Assembly: GCA_017939795.1 (NCBI GenBank)
Contig: JAGBAA010000062.1
Span: 1-64,000 of the forward strand
Length of the DNA: 64,000 bases
Reading direction: 5' to 3'
Source: Thermoguttaceae bacterium
GTDB lineage: Bacteria; Planctomycetota; Planctomycetia; Pirellulales; Thermoguttaceae
Both the position numbers and the translations under genes were made by a program. Below, in pieces: positions 7,591 to 16,998 of the stretch. The notes below the pieces were generated by a model. The model made no database searches and was not told the DNA's origin. It saw only the letters and a list, made by a program, of their open reading frames with translations. Each line of letters starts with the position of its first letter. The first letter of the stretch is position 1.

Positions 7591-8220
7591 TCAGCTTTCC
7601 TTTCCCTGCTGACGTTTGGATTCGATGAAATTCACCAGAGCCAAAAGCATTCCGAGCGTCAAAAAAGCCCCCGGAGGCAAAATCATGACGCTCCACGGAG
7701 TCCAAACCTCCGGCGGCAGGACCTGGAACCCGAACCACGTTCCCATTCCAAGGATCTCACGCACCGTCGCGATGGAAGTCAGCCCAAGCGTAAAGCCAAC
7801 CCCGACTCCCAGACCATCGACCGCCGAAATAAAGGGTCCTTGCACCGACGCGCAAACCTCACAGCGCGAGATGATGATGCAGTTCACGATGATCAGCGGA
7901 ATGTACGGTCCCAGCTGATTGCTCATTTCAGGCATTTCTGCGGCAAGAAGCCGGTCTACGACCGTCACGAACGTCGCGATGGTCAGCGTAAAGACCAGAA
8001 TGCGGAGATGCGGCTGAAGAAGATTTCGAATCAGGCTGATCATGATATTCGAGCAGAAAAGAACGAACGTCGTAGCCGCCGCCATCGTCAGCGCAGCCTG
8101 AACATTGCTCGTGACCGCCAGCGTAGGACACATTCCAAGCAGAAGCCGATAGGTCGGATTCTCCGGGATGATCCCATTAAAAAAACGCTGGGAGGCCGTG
8201 GGTAAGGAATTTTTATTCAT
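7591..8220 (-). CDS. rnfE: RnfE membrane subunit
   Basis: A 209-residue integral membrane protein, the partner of RnfA in the Rnf complex. Family marks: GIIPENPTYRLLLGMCP near the N-terminus, IVNCIIISRCE (cysteine site) and a hydrophobic profile of about six helices. The cysteines in LGMCP and IVNC match those proposed to share a 2Fe-2S cluster with RnfA. The ATG at 8220 gives the family-typical N-terminus (NSLPTASQRFFNG); the longer frame begins with an unlikely TTG inside the preceding gap. It lies 25 bases upstream of rnfA. Confidence 0.95.
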   Translation of the reverse strand: MNKNSLPTASQRFFNGIIPENPTYRLLLGMCPTLAVTSNVQAALTMAAATTFVLFCSNIMISLIRNLLQPHLRILVFTLTIATFVTVVDRLLAAEMPEMSNQLGPYIPLIIVNCIIISRCEVCASVQGPFISAVDGLGVGVGFTLGLTSIATVREILGMGTWFGFQVLPPEVWTPWSVMILPPGAFLTLGMLLALVNFIESKRQQGKES

Positions 8221-8324
8221 GATTTTATTCGATCTGTCGTCAGGAATACAAAACAGTGGTCGTCTCACTTGGAAAAACGCCTCAGGATCTTTCAAAAAGA
8301 TCCCGAAACAGGCACGATCCGCGT

Positions 8325-8948
8325 TTATTTTCCGGCATCCAGTGCCGGAGCACGGTAAAGCTGAACACTCTGGTTCACGATGTCGCAGACGGCTTTCGAG
8401 GAGATCGTCGCTCCGGTCAGCGCACGAATATCCTGCGGTCTGGCCGGCTCACCCGTCACGACTGCGAGAGGAACGGAGGTGCTTTTTCCCACAAACTGGG
8501 AACGGAATGGCTCATCCTCGATGAAATTCCCAAGCCCGGGCGTCTCTTTCTGTTCCAGCACACTGATCCCAGTCAGCGTCTCTGCGTTCCGGTCCAGCCC
8601 AACCAGCAGTGCGATGACGTCGCCGAACCCCTGCCCTTTTCCGGGAAAGACCCAGCCGATATGCTGACCGTTCGCATCAAAGACCTGAAGGACCGTCGCC
8701 GGTTTACCGTCTTTTCCCTCGATCATCAGCTCACGCGTCTTCGAAGGATCTGCCCCATCGACGAGCGTGGGGATCTGCGCAAAAGTCTTCTTTTTCTTGT
8801 TCGCCTCGATTTTCTCACTTAAATTGATCTGGATCGAAACAAGAATGACGGCATAAAGAGCCGAAAGGAAAATCACGAGCCACGCCTGAAGCAGATAGCT
8901 CGGACGTCTCGTTCTGGTCTCTGGATTGGAAACTCTGGATTCACTCAT
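8325..8948 (-). CDS. rnfG: RnfG, periplasmic FMN-binding subunit
   Basis: A 207-residue subunit that carries covalently bound FMN on the outer face and passes electrons within the Rnf complex. It has one N-terminal membrane helix (AWLVIFLSALYAVILVSIQI), then an FMN-binding domain with ETPGLG and the attachment site LTGATISS, where the threonine is normally esterified to FMN by the ApbE flavin transferase; apbE is not in this window. It lies between rnfD and rnfE. The ribosome binding site is weak. The 156-base gap before it (8949-9104) contains TCTGCGTCCG twice and nothing else notable. Confidence 0.94.
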   Translation of the reverse strand: MSESRVSNPETRTRRPSYLLQAWLVIFLSALYAVILVSIQINLSEKIEANKKKKTFAQIPTLVDGADPSKTRELMIEGKDGKPATVLQVFDANGQHIGWVFPGKGQGFGDVIALLVGLDRNAETLTGISVLEQKETPGLGNFIEDEPFRSQFVGKSTSVPLAVVTGEPARPQDIRALTGATISSKAVCDIVNQSVQLYRAPALDAGK

Positions 8949-9104
8949 GGTTCAGCCGACAGGCAAAACGCCTGGGAAAATTCGCTTTGAAAAAATTGGA
9001 AATCCGTCCGCACAACCGTCTGAAATGTCTGCGTCCGGAATGTCTGCGTCCGAACTCCGGCCGCAGGCTCACAAAAAGCCGAAACCGCAGCCGGTCCTCT
9101 GAAA

Positions 9105-10079
9105 CTACGCTTTGCCGAATGGACGGGGAATCGTCACGTGATTCAAAAGCGGGGCAAGCGCGTTCATCAGCAGAACGGCAAACATGACCCCCTCCGGATA
9201 CCCGCTGAAAAGACGGAAAACCATCGTCAGTACACCAACGCCGATACCGAAGAGCCACTGCCCGCCTGGCGTGATCGGATTGGTGACGGGATCCGTCGCA
9301 ATAAAGAATGCCCCGAAAAGGACCGCGCCGTTCGTGAGGTAAAAGAGTCCGCAATAAATCGGGTCCTGATGGATCTTCGAAAGCATTCCGATCAAAAAGA
9401 CCGCCAGAAGCATCCCTACCGTGACGCGCCACTCACCGTTTCTCCGTGCGATCAGGTAGAGACCGCCGATCAGGATCGCCAGTCCGCTCACTTCGCCGAG
9501 GGACCCATTATGTACGCCTGCGAAACAGACTTTCAGGAGCGACGCAGTGTCCTGCGGGAGCTGCGTCTCCGCCAGCTCGCCCGCTTTGATCTGTACCATC
9601 GGAGTTGGTTGGGAAACGATGCCGGAAGCCCCCTCTTCCGTCAGCTGGTACGCTCCGCCGCCCATGACCGTCGCAAAACAGAGCATCACGAACGCACGCC
9701 CGACCATTGCGGGATTGAAAATATTGAAACCGAGTCCGCCATACGGTGCCTTGCCGACTCCGATCGCAATGAGCGACGCAATGACCGGCACATACCATGG
9801 CGCATTCCACGGCAGAGAAAGTGCGAGGATCATTCCCGTCACGATCGCCGAATTGTCCTCAAGAGGCGCACGCCGACCGCGCAGCTGCGAAAAAAGCCAT
9901 TCGCAAGCAACACAGGTCAGCACACAAAGCGCGATCTGGAAAATCGCGTACTCCCGGAAAACGCAAATCGAAACCAGCGCAGCCGGCATCAGCGCCAGAA
10001 TGACCTGGAGCATCATTCGGCTCGTGGAACGATTGACGCGGAAAAGATGCGGGGAACTGGCGACTTCAAATTTTTCCAT
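9105..10079 (-). CDS. rnfD: RnfD membrane subunit
   Basis: A 324-residue multi-helix membrane subunit related to NqrB, part of the ion-translocating core. It starts with the typical SSPHLFRVNRSTSRMM region, and carries FNPAMVGRAF and PITPGGQWLF in the membrane domain. The covalent FMN site, usually SGATP-like, appears as SQPTPMVQ near residue 175, so the threonine is kept but the motif is atypical. The ATG at 10079 is used instead of the TTG two codons earlier. It sits 69 bases after rnfC in the same operon. Confidence 0.95.
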   Translation of the reverse strand: MEKFEVASSPHLFRVNRSTSRMMLQVILALMPAALVSICVFREYAIFQIALCVLTCVACEWLFSQLRGRRAPLEDNSAIVTGMILALSLPWNAPWYVPVIASLIAIGVGKAPYGGLGFNIFNPAMVGRAFVMLCFATVMGGGAYQLTEEGASGIVSQPTPMVQIKAGELAETQLPQDTASLLKVCFAGVHNGSLGEVSGLAILIGGLYLIARRNGEWRVTVGMLLAVFLIGMLSKIHQDPIYCGLFYLTNGAVLFGAFFIATDPVTNPITPGGQWLFGIGVGVLTMVFRLFSGYPEGVMFAVLLMNALAPLLNHVTIPRPFGKA

Positions 10080-10148
10080 AATCAAACCTGAGCTAACGGA
10101 TCAATGGGTTAATGAGGAATGGAGCGGACGCTCTGCACATCCGGCAAA

Positions 10149-11564
10149 CTATTTTTCTTTGGCACTTTCCGCCTGACGCTGACGCGCAAGCTCCATTTTG
10201 CCGACACGGATCAGCTGGACGATCGGGATCTTTGCCGGACATGAGAACGAACAGCAGCCGCACTCGATGCACGCCATCGGATGGTACTCCTTGAAAACGT
10301 CCCAGTTTCGCGCACGCGACGCGTACATCAAACGGGTCGGGATCAGACGCATGGGGCACGCGCTGACACAGCGGCCGCACCGAATGCAGTTCGTTTCCTT
10401 CGCCCGGTCCGTTTCCTCCGAGGAGAGGACCGTGATCCCGCTGGTCCCTTTCGTCACGGGGATCTCAAGCGACCCGACCGCAAACCCCATCATAGGACCG
10501 CCAAGCAGTACACGGCGTGCATTTTCTTTCAGGCCTCCGCAATGCTCGATCAGGACCTGGATCGGTGTCCCGATCGGCACGAAAAGATTGGCAGGCCGAG
10601 TGATTCCGCCGCCGGTCACCGTCACGATACGATGCGTCAGCGGAAGTTCATGCAGGACCGCCATCGCGATCGAGACGGCAGAACCGACGTTCACGACCGT
10701 CGCGCCGACCTCGATCGGCAGTTTGCCAAGCGGGACCTTGCGTCCCAGCGCGGCATAGATCAGCTGCTTTTCTCCCCCCTGCGGGTACTTCGTCTTCATG
10801 CACATCACACGGATCTCCGGCTCCTTGTCCGCCGCAGTTCCAGTGCCCGCTCTCTTTTTGTTCTTCAGTTTTTCGATCGCTCCGGAGATCTTTTCGATCG
10901 CATCCGGTTTGTTCGCCTCGATGCAGATCACGATCTCCTTCGCATTGCATGCTTTCGCCGCGAGACGCGCTCCTGCGATGACCGAATCCGTCATTTCCAG
11001 CATCGCACGGTGGTCCGCCGTCAAATACGGCTCGCATTCGCAGCCGTTGACCAGCAGAGTACTGATCGGTTTTTCGTCATTCGGCATCAGCTTCACGTGG
11101 ACCGGAAAAGCCGCACCGCCCTGTCCCACCAGTCCCGCAACGCGAATCCTCTCGCGAATGAGTTCCGAATCGAAATCGCTCAAGGTGAAATCTCCCGGAT
11201 CCTTCATTCTGTCAAGGAGCGTCTGCGGATCCAATCCGTCAGTCTGTACACTCTCAATGACCGCAGGCACGCGCCGTCCGTTCGGAAGCGTCACGGAACC
11301 GATCCGCTTTACCGTCCCCGGCAATGGAGCCGCGACCGGCACGGAAACGTATCCGGCAGCTTCCGCAACCGGCTGGCCAAATACAAGCTCCGCGCGGGCA
11401 TCCACACATACCTTCGCCGGCGCGCCAATGTGCTGGACGAATGCGATCCTCAGTTCCGAAGGGTTCGGAAGGATCTCAATGGGACATTTTTCGGAAAACT
11501 CTTTCCCTTCACGCGGGTGGATCCCCCCCTTTGAGAAAGTGCCCGTGACGATTTTATCTGCCAT
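10149..11564 (-). CDS. rnfC: RnfC, NADH-side soluble subunit
   Basis: A 471-residue peripheral subunit that exchanges electrons with NAD(H) through FMN and two 4Fe-4S clusters. It shows the N-terminal KGGIHP motif, the nucleotide/flavin-binding GLVGQGGAAFP segment near residue 145, NGCECEP, and two ferredoxin motifs near the C-terminus: CIRCGRCVSACP and CIECGCCSFSCP. The length matches the compact RnfC of anaerobes. Its ATG overlaps the last 11 bases of the upstream RseC-like gene, which points to translational coupling. Confidence 0.96.
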   Translation of the reverse strand: MADKIVTGTFSKGGIHPREGKEFSEKCPIEILPNPSELRIAFVQHIGAPAKVCVDARAELVFGQPVAEAAGYVSVPVAAPLPGTVKRIGSVTLPNGRRVPAVIESVQTDGLDPQTLLDRMKDPGDFTLSDFDSELIRERIRVAGLVGQGGAAFPVHVKLMPNDEKPISTLLVNGCECEPYLTADHRAMLEMTDSVIAGARLAAKACNAKEIVICIEANKPDAIEKISGAIEKLKNKKRAGTGTAADKEPEIRVMCMKTKYPQGGEKQLIYAALGRKVPLGKLPIEVGATVVNVGSAVSIAMAVLHELPLTHRIVTVTGGGITRPANLFVPIGTPIQVLIEHCGGLKENARRVLLGGPMMGFAVGSLEIPVTKGTSGITVLSSEETDRAKETNCIRCGRCVSACPMRLIPTRLMYASRARNWDVFKEYHPMACIECGCCSFSCPAKIPIVQLIRVGKMELARQRQAESAKEK

Positions 11565-12003
11565 TCCAAAACCTCACCAATTTCAAACTCACCTGAGCAA
11601 GTGCCATACCGCCGAAAAAACCGGCAGACGCTGCGCAAACTGTTCCGATCTCACCAGAAAAGATCCCGCTTCCATGCGATTCGCAATACGCACATGCACC
11701 GGCCGCGCAAAGGAGCGGAAAAAGGAAGACCGCAAAACTGGCCAAAACCATCTGCGGCGGCGTCAGGGAAACAGAGACGTGCCCCATTTCCTCAAATCGG
11801 CGCATTTCCTCGTTCATTTTCCCGCGTGTCGGACACTCCTGAAGCGGACATGCCCCGCAGGGATCGGAAACCGGACGACTCCCACAGCTCTCCGGACAGA
11901 TTCCCCATTCCGAAGACGTCTCCAGAACCAAAAGCTCGGGATCCCACTCTCCATCCCGGTCCCATGGATCTCTCTGCTGATTTTCCAGATCCTTTGAGAT
12001 CAT
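11554..12003 (-). CDS. Cys-rich two-helix membrane protein, RseC/MucC-like, first gene of the rnf operon
   Basis: A 149-residue protein with a soluble acidic N-terminal part containing cysteines (CPESCG, then DPCGACPLQEC), a connecting segment VSVSLTPPQMVLAS, and two membrane helices around FAVFLFPLLCAAGACAY and GTVCAASAGFFGGMALA. This pattern resembles RseC/MucC proteins, which are often found with Rnf/Rsx genes and may act in cluster assembly or reduction. The similarity is of layout and short motifs only. The start at 12003 has GAGG/AGGAG upstream. Its end overlaps rnfC by 11 bases, so the two are surely co-transcribed. Confidence 0.5.
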   Translation of the reverse strand: MISKDLENQQRDPWDRDGEWDPELLVLETSSEWGICPESCGSRPVSDPCGACPLQECPTRGKMNEEMRRFEEMGHVSVSLTPPQMVLASFAVFLFPLLCAAGACAYCESHGSGIFSGEIGTVCAASAGFFGGMALAQVSLKLVRFWNGR

Positions 12004-12076
12004 TTCGGTCCTCACTCCTGTACAGGGAACGTATGCGCACTCTTGAGAGCCGGCGCTAGTGGCCCAATGAATCTCT

Positions 12077-12104
12077 ATTTTGCGAATTTTCAAATTTCTG
12101 TCAA
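12077..12104 (-). promoter_or_regulatory. Sigma-70-type promoter of the rnf operon
   Basis: On the minus strand a consensus -35 box TTGACA (12099-12104), a 16-base spacer and CAAAAT (12077-12082) as -10. It lies about 75 bases upstream of the first gene of the rnf operon, inside an AT-rich stretch typical of promoters in this genome. Confidence 0.65.
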
Positions 12105-12333
12105 GGACCCGCCAGCCAAAATTTAGCAAATCTTTAAGAAAAAAACTCAAAATTTCCCAAATTTTCCAAATTAAGAAAAAAGAACAAAAAATTTTCAAAT
12201 CTCGATTCCGAAAATACAGAACGTTCCGGCCTTCCGGAAGACACAAACTAACGCAAGATCACGTCATCCCCAACCCGTTAAACGCAGCCAAATGCCAACA
12301 GAGTTTCTTTCCGGCATCCTCTCCCAATGAACA

Positions 12334-12370
12334 CAAAAAAATCACCGGCAGATCGATCCCGCCGGCGATT
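12334..12370 (-). terminator. Rho-independent terminator after purD
   Basis: On the minus strand AATCGCCGGC pairs with GCCGGTGATT over ten positions (one G-T pair) around an 11-base loop, followed by a run of T. It begins 32 bases after the purD stop and separates purD from the rnf promoter. Confidence 0.85.
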
Positions 12371-12402
12371 CCCAAAATCCATTTCAAATTCAGGATCTCA
12401 TC

Positions 12403-13698
12403 TTAGTTCGATCCGATCTCCATCGCGATCGCTTTATCCGCAATATCGTGGCGGCACCACGCACGTTCCCAGCGGATCTTGCGGACCGCCTCGTACGCAT
12501 TTTTCTTGGCCAGCGCGATGCTGTCGCCGAAAGCCGTGACCGTCAGAACACGTCCGCCCGCGTTCACGATCTCCCCTTTATCGTTGACCTGCGTTCCGCT
12601 GTGGAAGACCTTCACGTCAGGCATCTTCGCCACTTCATCCAGACCGCTGATCGGGAAACCGTACTCGGATTTTCCGGGGTAGCCGTCCGACGCCATCACG
12701 ACGCCGACCGTGGGACGCGGATCCCATTCCACCGTGCCGAGTTTGTCCAGCTTGCGGTCAATGGTCGCTTCCATGATGTCTACGAGGTCCGTCTTCAGAC
12801 GCATGAGCAGCGGCTGGCATTCCGGATCACCGAAGCGCGTATTGTACTCAAGGACCTTCACCCCCTGGCGTCCGATCATCAGACCGGCGTAGAGAACTCC
12901 AGAGAACGGGCATTCCTGCCGGTTCATGACGTGAACGGTACGGACCAGAATGTTTTCTTCGATCCAGTGAAGCATCTTTTCATCGACCAGCGGAGCCGGA
13001 CAATACGCTCCCATACCTCCCGTATTCGGGCCTTTGTCGCCGTCCCAGGCAGCTTTGTGGTCCTGGCAGGGAGGAAGCGTCAGGATGGTCTTGCCGTCCG
13101 TGATGGCCAGAACGCTCGCTTCCTGACCGTCGAGTTTTTCTTCAATGACCAGTTTCGTACCGGCCTGCCCAAATTTCATGTCGACCGACATTTCCTGGAC
13201 GGCCTGAAGCGCTTCTTCTCGATTCTTGCAGACATAGACCCCTTTGCCTGCCGCAAGACCGTCCGCCTTCACGACGACCGGAAGGTCATCGCGGTTCCGC
13301 AAATAGTCCATCGCAGCATCGGCGTCCGTAAACGTCGCGAAATCCGCCGTCGGGATCAGCCCGGCTTTCAGCGTGTTTTTGCAGAAGATCTTGCTTCCCT
13401 CAAGCTGAGCCGCAGCCTTGGACGGACCAAAAACACGCAGGCCTTCCGAACGGAGCGCATCCACGATCCCCGCACAAAGCGGCTGTTCGGGACCAACGGC
13501 GACCAGCTCCACTTTATTTTCCTTCGCAAACTGAATGACCTTCGGGAAATCCAGCGGATTGATCGCGATATTCTCCGCATCAAAGAACGTCCCGACATTT
13601 CCGGGAGCCACAAAAACACGGTCCACGCGGGGACTCTGGGAAATTTTCCACGCCATCGCGTGCTCACGACCGCCGCCGCCAATCACCAAAACTTTCAT
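12403..13698 (-). CDS. purD: Phosphoribosylamine-glycine ligase (GAR synthetase)
   Basis: This enzyme catalyses the second step of purine synthesis: phosphoribosylamine + glycine + ATP to glycinamide ribonucleotide. The 431-residue protein has the normal length and full ATP-grasp architecture: the N-terminal VLVIGGGGREHA loop, GPEQPLCAGIVDAL, the ATP-binding VVKADGLAAGKGV, QDHKAAWDGDKGPNTGGMG, and EYNTRFGDPECQ near residue 285. AAGGAG precedes the ATG at 13698. A TAAAAT with a TG extension about 70 bases upstream may be its own -10 element. No other purine genes are nearby. Confidence 0.97.
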   Translation of the reverse strand: MKVLVIGGGGREHAMAWKISQSPRVDRVFVAPGNVGTFFDAENIAINPLDFPKVIQFAKENKVELVAVGPEQPLCAGIVDALRSEGLRVFGPSKAAAQLEGSKIFCKNTLKAGLIPTADFATFTDADAAMDYLRNRDDLPVVVKADGLAAGKGVYVCKNREEALQAVQEMSVDMKFGQAGTKLVIEEKLDGQEASVLAITDGKTILTLPPCQDHKAAWDGDKGPNTGGMGAYCPAPLVDEKMLHWIEENILVRTVHVMNRQECPFSGVLYAGLMIGRQGVKVLEYNTRFGDPECQPLLMRLKTDLVDIMEATIDRKLDKLGTVEWDPRPTVGVVMASDGYPGKSEYGFPISGLDEVAKMPDVKVFHSGTQVNDKGEIVNAGGRVLTVTAFGDSIALAKKNAYEAVRKIRWERAWCRHDIADKAIAMEIGSN

Positions 13699-13913
13699 AC
13701 GGAACTCCTTACGGACTCAAAAAATTTCAAAAAATGACTTTCGATTTTCCTATTTTAGCATTTTTCTCAAAATTTACCAGTGGGGGCACAAAAGATTCCC
13801 GCAATTTTGAAAATCTTCCGAAAAAAATTTTCCAATCCCCCAACAATACCGTTCCTCTGCACTTCTTCAGGATCCAGCCTCACGAAATCCAGTTCCTGAC
13901 CGGGACGGATAGC

Positions 13914-14759
13914 TCAGCCTTCCCAGCGTTCCTTCATGAAACGGAGCGCGTCGGTCATGAGCTGCGTTTCGGAAACGTACATTTTGCGCCAGATCTTCGT
14001 CGCGGCGGCGATTTTGGGAAGCGAGCAGCCGAACGCCTCGATGCAGAGCGTTTCATCGTACCCCATCGCCTTCAGCGGACCAAAGACCTGATCCCACGGA
14101 ATGTTCCCCTCGCACGGCGTGCTGCGGTCGTTGGCGGAGATGTGGACGTGGATCAGCTCTTCCGGCGTGAGGAGATCCAGAGCCTTCGCCATGCTTTTTT
14201 CCTCAATATTTGCGTGGAATGTGTCGAACATCAGACGGTAATTCGGGTGATCCACCGTCCGAATGAAACGCAGCCCTTCCTCGATCGTGTTGATGAAGTA
14301 CGTCTCGAACCGGTTCACGCACTCCAAAGCCATCATGATGCCGAGTTCTTTCGCATACTCTGCCGTCTCGCGCATACTTTCGGCCGTCCACTTCCACTCA
14401 TCCTCCGTCACTGGAACTCCCGTAAAGCAGCCGATCCCCGTATGGTACGGACCAATGAGCTTTCGGCTTCCGAGGGCGGCGGAACAGTCCAGGACCCGCT
14501 TATTCTCCTCAATGCCGCGCCGACGCACTGCCGGATCACTGGAGGACGGACTGTCGTGGGCATCCCGGCAAGTACACGACGTCACGTAAAGCCCCAGTTC
14601 CGCAGCGGCTTTTCCGACGATCCTGCACTTTTCAATGTCCGGCGCAAAAAGAGGAAACTCGATCCCCGTATACCCGATCTCCCGGACCTGCTCAAGAATG
14701 GGAAGGAGCGTTTCGTCGATCGTGTCGCTCCACAGAAAAGCGTTGATGGAATAAATCAT
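13914..14759 (-). CDS. Sugar phosphate isomerase/epimerase, D-tagatose/D-psicose 3-epimerase type
   Basis: A 281-residue TIM-barrel protein of the xylose-isomerase-like superfamily. The metal-binding residues of 3-epimerases are in place: glutamate in ALECVNRFETYF, aspartate and histidine in MFDTFHANIEE, histidine in HVHISANDRS and the final glutamate in CIEAFG. Such enzymes invert C3 of ketohexoses or related sugars; the exact substrate cannot be told. The ATG at 14759 has GGAG eight bases upstream; the longer frame has no such site. It lies upstream of purD on the same strand with a 215-base gap, so co-transcription is uncertain. Confidence 0.85.
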   Translation of the reverse strand: MIYSINAFLWSDTIDETLLPILEQVREIGYTGIEFPLFAPDIEKCRIVGKAAAELGLYVTSCTCRDAHDSPSSSDPAVRRRGIEENKRVLDCSAALGSRKLIGPYHTGIGCFTGVPVTEDEWKWTAESMRETAEYAKELGIMMALECVNRFETYFINTIEEGLRFIRTVDHPNYRLMFDTFHANIEEKSMAKALDLLTPEELIHVHISANDRSTPCEGNIPWDQVFGPLKAMGYDETLCIEAFGCSLPKIAAATKIWRKMYVSETQLMTDALRFMKERWEG

Positions 14760-14893
14760 GCGTTTTTCTCCAAAGTTTCGGTTTCGTTTCGGACAGCGAA
14801 TGAAAATCTGACACAGTGTTTCGCGCCTTTCGTCCGGCACTTTCCGCGTCAGTTTTCAATTTTACCTTTTCCCGGGAAAATATTCAAGGGGGG

Positions 14894-14921
14894 TTGACTT
14901 TTTTTCGGAATCCGCTATATT
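14894..14921 (+). promoter_or_regulatory. Sigma-70-type promoter of queA
   Basis: TTGACT (14894-14899), a 16-base spacer and TATATT (14916-14921), 85 bases upstream of the queA start. Confidence 0.7.
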
Positions 14922-15005
14922 TTCCGTCATGTGTATGTGCGTTTCAGAAACGGCACGCAAAACGCACGCCGACCGAGCGGATCATTGATTTTTTGGGAGT
15001 ATCCA

Positions 15006-16184
15006 ATGCAGAATGGCACAGAAAACGGGTTTGATTCCATCAATCACTACGATTATGTTCTTCCGGAACACCTGATCGCGTCCCGCCCGATGGAGAATCG
15101 GACCGACGCCCGGCTTTTGGTCGTCGATCGGAAGGCCGACACGATCCGCCACTGCCATGTGCGCGACCTGCCCGAATTTCTGACACCGAAAGACTGCCTC
15201 GTCCTGAACGACACCAAAGTCGTCCCGGCGCGCCTCAAGGGAACGCGGACCCTGACCGGCGGTGCCTGGGAAGGTCTCTTTCTTGAACCTGCGTCCGATG
15301 CAGATCTGGACGGCGAGGGGTTCCATTTCGAGAAATTCCCGAGAAAATTCCAGCGATGGCACATTCTCGGCACGACTCGCGGAAAACTCCAGCCCGGTGA
15401 GCAGGTCACGCTCCTGGACGCCTGGTCCCGACCGTGCTTCCGGCTTCTGATGGAAAAGAAGATCGCGTCCGACGGCTCTTGGATCTGCCTCCCGCTGCGC
15501 GATGGAGTCCCATGCGGCACGGCGATCGGCTCGGCTCTTGGCGGGTCGGGGACCGAAACAGACGGTGAATCGTGCTGGGATCTGCTCCAGGAAGTCGGCA
15601 GCGTCCCGATCCCGCCGTACATCCGGAAAGGGGTCTCGGACGAACGCGACGTGGAAAACTACCAGACGGTCTACGCCGCCCAGCCGGGTGCCGTCGCTGC
15701 TCCAACTGCGGGTCTGCACTTTACGAAAGAACTCCTCGATGAGATCCAGGCAAAAGGCGTGCGCCGGGAATTCGTGACCCTCCACGTCGGTCTCGGCACA
15801 TTCCGTCCGATCGCGGTCGAAAATCTTTCCGAGCACACGATGCACAAGGAATGGGGATGCCTCACGCCGGAAGTCTCTGCCTCCCTGCGTGAGTGCCGGG
15901 CAAACGGAGGGCGCATCGTGACCGTCGGGACTACCTCGGTCCGCGTGCTGGAAGCGTCGGATGACCTGAAGCCGTTTTCCGGAAACATCGACCTCTTCAT
16001 CCGCCCGCCGTACCAGTTCCACGGTGTCGATGCGCTCATGACGAACTTTCACCTCCCAAAATCGACGCTCCTGGTCCTCGTCCGCACATTCGGAGGAGAC
16101 GAACTCCTCAAACGCGCCTACGAGGAAGCCATCGCCAACGAGTACCGCTTCTACAGCTACGGCGACGCCATGCTGATCCTTTGA
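15006..16184 (+). CDS. queA: S-adenosylmethionine:tRNA ribosyltransferase-isomerase
   Basis: QueA transfers and rearranges the ribosyl part of SAM onto 7-aminomethyl-7-deazaguanine in tRNA to make epoxyqueuosine. The 392-residue protein has the family hallmarks: YDYVLPEHLIASRP at the N-terminus, LVLNDTKVVPARL, PIPPYIRK, ENYQTVYA followed by GAVAAPTAGLHFT, HVGLGTFRPI, and TNFHLPKSTLL near the end. It is somewhat longer than most because of an insert around residues 165-215. GGGAG lies six bases before the ATG at 15006; the upstream ATG at 14931 sits next to the promoter and is not used. Other queuosine genes are absent from the window. Confidence 0.96.
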   Translation: MQNGTENGFDSINHYDYVLPEHLIASRPMENRTDARLLVVDRKADTIRHCHVRDLPEFLTPKDCLVLNDTKVVPARLKGTRTLTGGAWEGLFLEPASDADLDGEGFHFEKFPRKFQRWHILGTTRGKLQPGEQVTLLDAWSRPCFRLLMEKKIASDGSWICLPLRDGVPCGTAIGSALGGSGTETDGESCWDLLQEVGSVPIPPYIRKGVSDERDVENYQTVYAAQPGAVAAPTAGLHFTKELLDEIQAKGVRREFVTLHVGLGTFRPIAVENLSEHTMHKEWGCLTPEVSASLRECRANGGRIVTVGTTSVRVLEASDDLKPFSGNIDLFIRPPYQFHGVDALMTNFHLPKSTLLVLVRTFGGDELLKRAYEEAIANEYRFYSYGDAMLIL

Positions 16185-16365
16185 CGCCCCCCCTTCCGGT
16201 TTTTTCAGGTGGTCTGTTTTTGGGCAGACAGTCCGATTTTCCCAGCATTGCGAAAGCGCAAAAAACGCACAGAAAAATGTTTCATTAAAGAGCAGCCTGC
16301 CGGATGCCGAAATTTCAAAAAGAAGAAAGAGTCCCCAATCCCCCACTTTTATCGAGGAAAGAAAA

Positions 16366-16995
16366 ATGGCAGACGAACGCGTGCTGGTCATCCCGACCGA
16401 ATTTTTTCACCAGCTGGGCTGGTTTCAGGGATTTACGGCAGATGCGGAGAAGTTCATCCCGCAGATCCTGGATGCCTCGGTCGTGAGTTTTCGTCCGAGA
16501 AGTGAAGTGGAACAGGACCCCGGTTTTAAGCAGCTGATCCCGTACATGATCTTCCGCTGGACGGATGCGGGCGGACAGACGCACATTTTCCGCTACACGC
16601 GGGGAAAGGGAATGGGAGAAGGCCGCCTTCATCTCAAGCACAGTGTCGGTGTCGGCGGGCATCTTTCCGAAGAGGACTGCAAAGGAGCCGCCGACAATTC
16701 GGCCGTCTACCATACGGGAATGGAACGGGAACGGACGGAAGAAGTCCGGATCGAAACGGAGATCCTCGGCGAATCGATCGTCGGTCTGATCAACGACGAT
16801 GAGAGCGAAGTCGGAAAAGTCCATCTCGGCGTCGTGCACGTGATCGACGTAGCAGAACCCCGTGTTTTTCCGAATGAAAAAGACGTTCTGGAAACCGGTT
16901 TCTTCCCCGTCGCGGAACTTCTGAAAGACCTGGACGGCTACGAGACGTGGTCTTCGCTCACGCTTGAAGCACTCTGGGGCGAAAAGAAGAACTGA
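16366..16995 (+). CDS. Predicted MutT/NUDIX-related phosphoesterase
   Basis: A 209-residue cytoplasmic protein that resembles the 'predicted phosphoesterase, MutT family' group. Visible features: a beta-rich N-terminal half ending in IFRYTRGKGMGEGRLHLKHSVGVGGH, then a NUDIX-box-like segment where GxGGH is followed about 20 residues later by RERTEEV. The box is looser than in classical MutT (GX5EX7REUXEEXGU), with an insertion before RE, so catalytic class and substrate are uncertain. An AAGAAAAATGG context gives only a weak ribosome binding site. It is followed after three bases by the NPCBM gene, so they form an operon. Confidence 0.65.
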   Translation: MADERVLVIPTEFFHQLGWFQGFTADAEKFIPQILDASVVSFRPRSEVEQDPGFKQLIPYMIFRWTDAGGQTHIFRYTRGKGMGEGRLHLKHSVGVGGHLSEEDCKGAADNSAVYHTGMERERTEEVRIETEILGESIVGLINDDESEVGKVHLGVVHVIDVAEPRVFPNEKDVLETGFFPVAELLKDLDGYETWSSLTLEALWGEKKN

Positions 16996-16998
16996 ACC

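Noticed and set aside
13734-14897. Plus-strand open frame of 387 codons opposite the epimerase
   Set aside because: Antisense to a gene with conserved metal ligands, with Arg/His-rich composition typical of shadows.
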